From: Fibrobacterota bacterium
Lineage (GTDB): Bacteria; Fibrobacterota; Chitinivibrionia; Chitinivibrionales; JANQEN01
Direction: 5' to 3'
Length of the DNA stretch: 7,660 nt
NCBI GenBank assembly: GCA_030619215.1
Contig: JAUXBV010000142.1
Coordinates: 1-7,660 of the forward strand
In this document: positions 6,525 to 7,660 of the stretch, one piece after another
Layout: every line of letters starts with the position of its first letter
How positions within the stretch are numbered: position 1 is the stretch's first letter
Translations under genes and position numbers: made by a program
The notes under the pieces: model-generated
Told to the model about the DNA's origin: nothing
What the model saw: the letters and a program-made list of their open reading frames with translations, nothing else
Database searches by the model: none

Positions 6525-6530
6525 AATATA

Positions 6531-6555
6531 TACATAGCGACATAAGTAATTGCCG
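6531..6555 (+). repeat. Left terminal inverted repeat of the IS630 element
   Basis: It begins TACATAGCGACATAAG and ends TAATTGCCG. It pairs with 7633-7657 with five mismatches, all in the outer 16 bases, and ends 30 nt before the transposase ATG. Confidence 0.8.
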
Positions 6556-6585
6556 TTTATAATATGCAGAATATATATTTTTAGC

Positions 6586-7089
6586 ATGACGGTAAAAATT
6601 GATGATCCGCATGTAGTTATGATTCTGCAGGACGAAATTCAGAGGTCTGAAGAAGCACGATACGACCATCGCCTTCATGCAGTTTTGCTGGTCGCCAAGG
6701 GAATGAGTTGTCCAATCGTAGCAGATTTGCTTGGAGACTCTGAACGTACCGTGCGCTATTGGGTTCGGCGATATATGTCAGACGGGCTTCAAGCTCTTGT
6801 AGAAAATGAACGTCCCGGCAGACGGGCAAGGCTAAACGAAAGTCAACTCGAAAGAATAGAGATGGTTTTGCGCCAAACCCCTGAGAGTGTCGGTCTGTGC
6901 GGCGGTGTCTGGGATGGAAAGACATTGTCAGCATACGTAAGAAATCGGTTTGATGTCGCCTTGGGAGTCCGACAATGCCAGAGACTCTTTCGATATTTTG
7001 GTTTTCGACTTAGAAAGCCACGTCCTTTGATTGCTCATGGTGATGCTGAAAAACAGAAAGCGTTCAAAAAAAAGCCCATCGGTGGATGA
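6586..7089 (+). CDS. IS630-family transposase OrfA: N-terminal DNA-binding part
   Basis: This frame gives a 167-aa product. The N-terminal half holds a helix-turn-helix at about 41-63 (SCPIVADLLGDSERTVRYWV), typical for IS630 transposases and used to bind the terminal repeats. A second basic winged-helix-like region covers about 83-145 and ends in the RLRKPRPL element. ATG 6586 is preferred over a TTG at 6550, which lies inside the terminal repeat; no strong ribosome site is visible. The frame carries no catalytic residues. It ends at TGA shortly after a slippery run, so the full enzyme must be made by -1 frameshifting into the next frame. OrfA alone may act as a regulator, as in other IS elements with split genes. 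Confidence 0.85.
   Translation: MTVKIDDPHVVMILQDEIQRSEEARYDHRLHAVLLVAKGMSCPIVADLLGDSERTVRYWVRRYMSDGLQALVENERPGRRARLNESQLERIEMVLRQTPESVGLCGGVWDGKTLSAYVRNRFDVALGVRQCQRLFRYFGFRLRKPRPLIAHGDAEKQKAFKKKPIGG
7068..7074 (+). promoter_or_regulatory. Programmed -1 ribosomal frameshift site A AAA AAG
   Basis: In the OrfA frame the codons here are AAA (7069-7071) and AAG (7072-7074), preceded by A at 7068. This is exactly the X XXY YYZ heptamer A AAA AAG. A slip of one base back continues in the OrfB frame as GCC CAT CGG TGG ATG, fusing the two parts with no stop. The OrfA stop is at 7087-7089, just downstream. Only a weak GC-containing stem (CCCATCGGTGG region) is visible as a possible stimulator. Confidence 0.75.
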
Positions 7090-7622
7090 AATGTGACAAG
7101 ATTGATATTTGGTCTGTTGATGAGGTGCATTTTCAACAATACGGTTCACGCTGTCGCATGTGGATACCACCAGAAGTCAAAGATCCGGTACTTCTTCACC
7201 ACCCAACTAGGGAAAGCGTTGGCTATTTCGGCGCAGTACGATTGCGGGATGGTAAATTCGCATACAGGCGAGAAATGGAATCATTTAATGGGCAAACATT
7301 TTTTGATTTTCTCAAACAAATCAGACGGAAAAGCTGTCATGCTGGCCGTAAAACGATAATCATAATGGACAATGCGAGGTATCATCATGCTATACTCCAC
7401 AAAGAATGGCGTATACAGAGCGAACAGTTCTTTAAGTGCGAATATTTGCCTCCGTATAGTCCGGAACTCAACCCGATAGAAAGAATTTGGAAATTTACTC
7501 GCAGGCTGTGCTTGCATAATCGATACTTTCCTAAGTTGTCAGATGTAACTGGCTGTGTCGAAAGTCAATTCGATTTATGGTCTGGTGCAAACGAAGATTT
7601 ACGAAAGCTATGCGTCATATAG
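7074..7622 (+). CDS. IS630-family transposase OrfB: C-terminal DDE catalytic domain, translated by -1 frameshift
   Basis: Read from the slip point, this frame adds 182 residues to the first 163 of OrfA, giving a 345-aa transposase, the normal IS630 size. The catalytic triad is complete. In fused numbering these are D179 (IWSVDEVHF), D262 (IIIMDNARYHH) and E299 (PELNPIERIWK), with 36 residues between the second Asp and the Glu, as expected for IS630. The PPYSPELNPIE block is the family hallmark. An ATG at 7086 overlaps the OrfA stop (ATGA), so re-initiation is an alternative way to make a catalytic fragment, but it has no well-spaced ribosome site. A random single-base indel in the A8 run is the other alternative to programmed shifting. 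Confidence 0.88.
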   Translation, partial: AHRWMKCDKIDIWSVDEVHFQQYGSRCRMWIPPEVKDPVLLHHPTRESVGYFGAVRLRDGKFAYRREMESFNGQTFFDFLKQIRRKSCHAGRKTIIIMDNARYHHAILHKEWRIQSEQFFKCEYLPPYSPELNPIERIWKFTRRLCLHNRYFPKLSDVTGCVESQFDLWSGANEDLRKLCVI

Positions 7623-7632
7623 TGCCCTATTT

Positions 7633-7657
7633 CGGCAATTAGTTGTGACGCTGCGTA
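7633..7657 (-). repeat. Right terminal inverted repeat of the IS630 element
   Basis: Read on the minus strand it starts TACGCAGCGTCACAAC and ends TAATTGCCG, matching the left end at 20 of 25 positions. It starts 10 nt after the transposase stop. Only three bases of flanking DNA remain in the window. Confidence 0.8.
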
Positions 7658-7660
7658 TAA

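Larger units (their letters stand above)
6531..7657 (+). mobile_element. Complete IS630-family insertion sequence, 1127 bp, with TA flanks
   Basis: Imperfect terminal inverted repeats lie at 6531-6555 and 7633-7657. They match at 20 of 25 positions, including an identical inner block TAATTGCCG (plus strand; CGGCAATTA at the right end). Both are flanked outside by TA (6529-6530 and 7658-7659), the target duplication expected of the IS630/Tc1-mariner superfamily. Because the ends read TATA, the exact boundary could shift by two bases. The interior holds one transposase gene split over two frames. Both ends and all DDE residues are intact, so the copy may be active. Confidence 0.85.

Noticed and set aside
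6586..7622. The transposase as a frameshifted pseudogene
   Set aside because: The shift is exactly -1 at a phased A AAA AAG heptamer, with intact catalytic residues and both IS ends. A programmed site is the simpler reading, though a random indel in the A-run is not fully excluded.

Overview
The window looks like a chromosomal piece from a strictly anaerobic, moderately AT-rich bacterium. The grounds are a bifurcating-type NuoE/NuoF pair linked to a heterodisulfide-reductase (HdrA) fragment, abundant Fe-S cysteine motifs, and dispersed GTCATTGCGAGC-type palindromic repeats. Anammox Planctomycetota (Brocadiales), Desulfobacterota and Nitrospirota would all fit; the sequence alone does not let me choose.

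Left part (1-2782, minus strand): one compact operon, read right to left. A 134-aa mini-HdrA is followed 1 nt later by a NuoE-like [2Fe-2S] subunit with a TTG start. A NuoF-like subunit (NADH/FMN plus several Fe-S clusters) overlaps it by 8 nt. The first 8 codons of a further gene, whose N-terminus looks like a [2Fe-2S] ferredoxin fold (HydA or NuoG type), run off the window. Together these look like the NAD(H)-linked arm of an electron-bifurcating hydrogenase or dehydrogenase. The mini-HdrA is an extra flavin/Fe-S piece of unclear role. Its first 27 codons are much richer in GC than everything downstream, which suggests a recombination joint.

Middle part (2783-4512): a small cupin on the plus strand, divergent from the operon, then a minus-strand exported protein of unknown function. 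A 393-bp gap follows, before a divergent plus-strand gene. This gap contains a clean 131-bp MITE-like element with 15-bp perfect terminal inverted repeats, 9-bp flanking direct repeats, and a perfect 28-bp inner palindrome of the dispersed GTCATTGCGAGC type.

Right part (4513-7660, plus strand): a 636-aa two-domain protein joins an alpha/beta-hydrolase (lysophospholipase/monoacylglycerol-lipase type) to a PlsC-like acyltransferase with a variant HX4E motif, suggesting a lipid-remodelling enzyme. It is followed by a complete 1127-bp IS630-family insertion sequence. The IS has recognisable imperfect 25-bp ends, TA flanks, and a transposase split into two frames at a canonical A AAA AAG slippery site. 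The IS lies directly beside a second, degenerate palindromic repeat.
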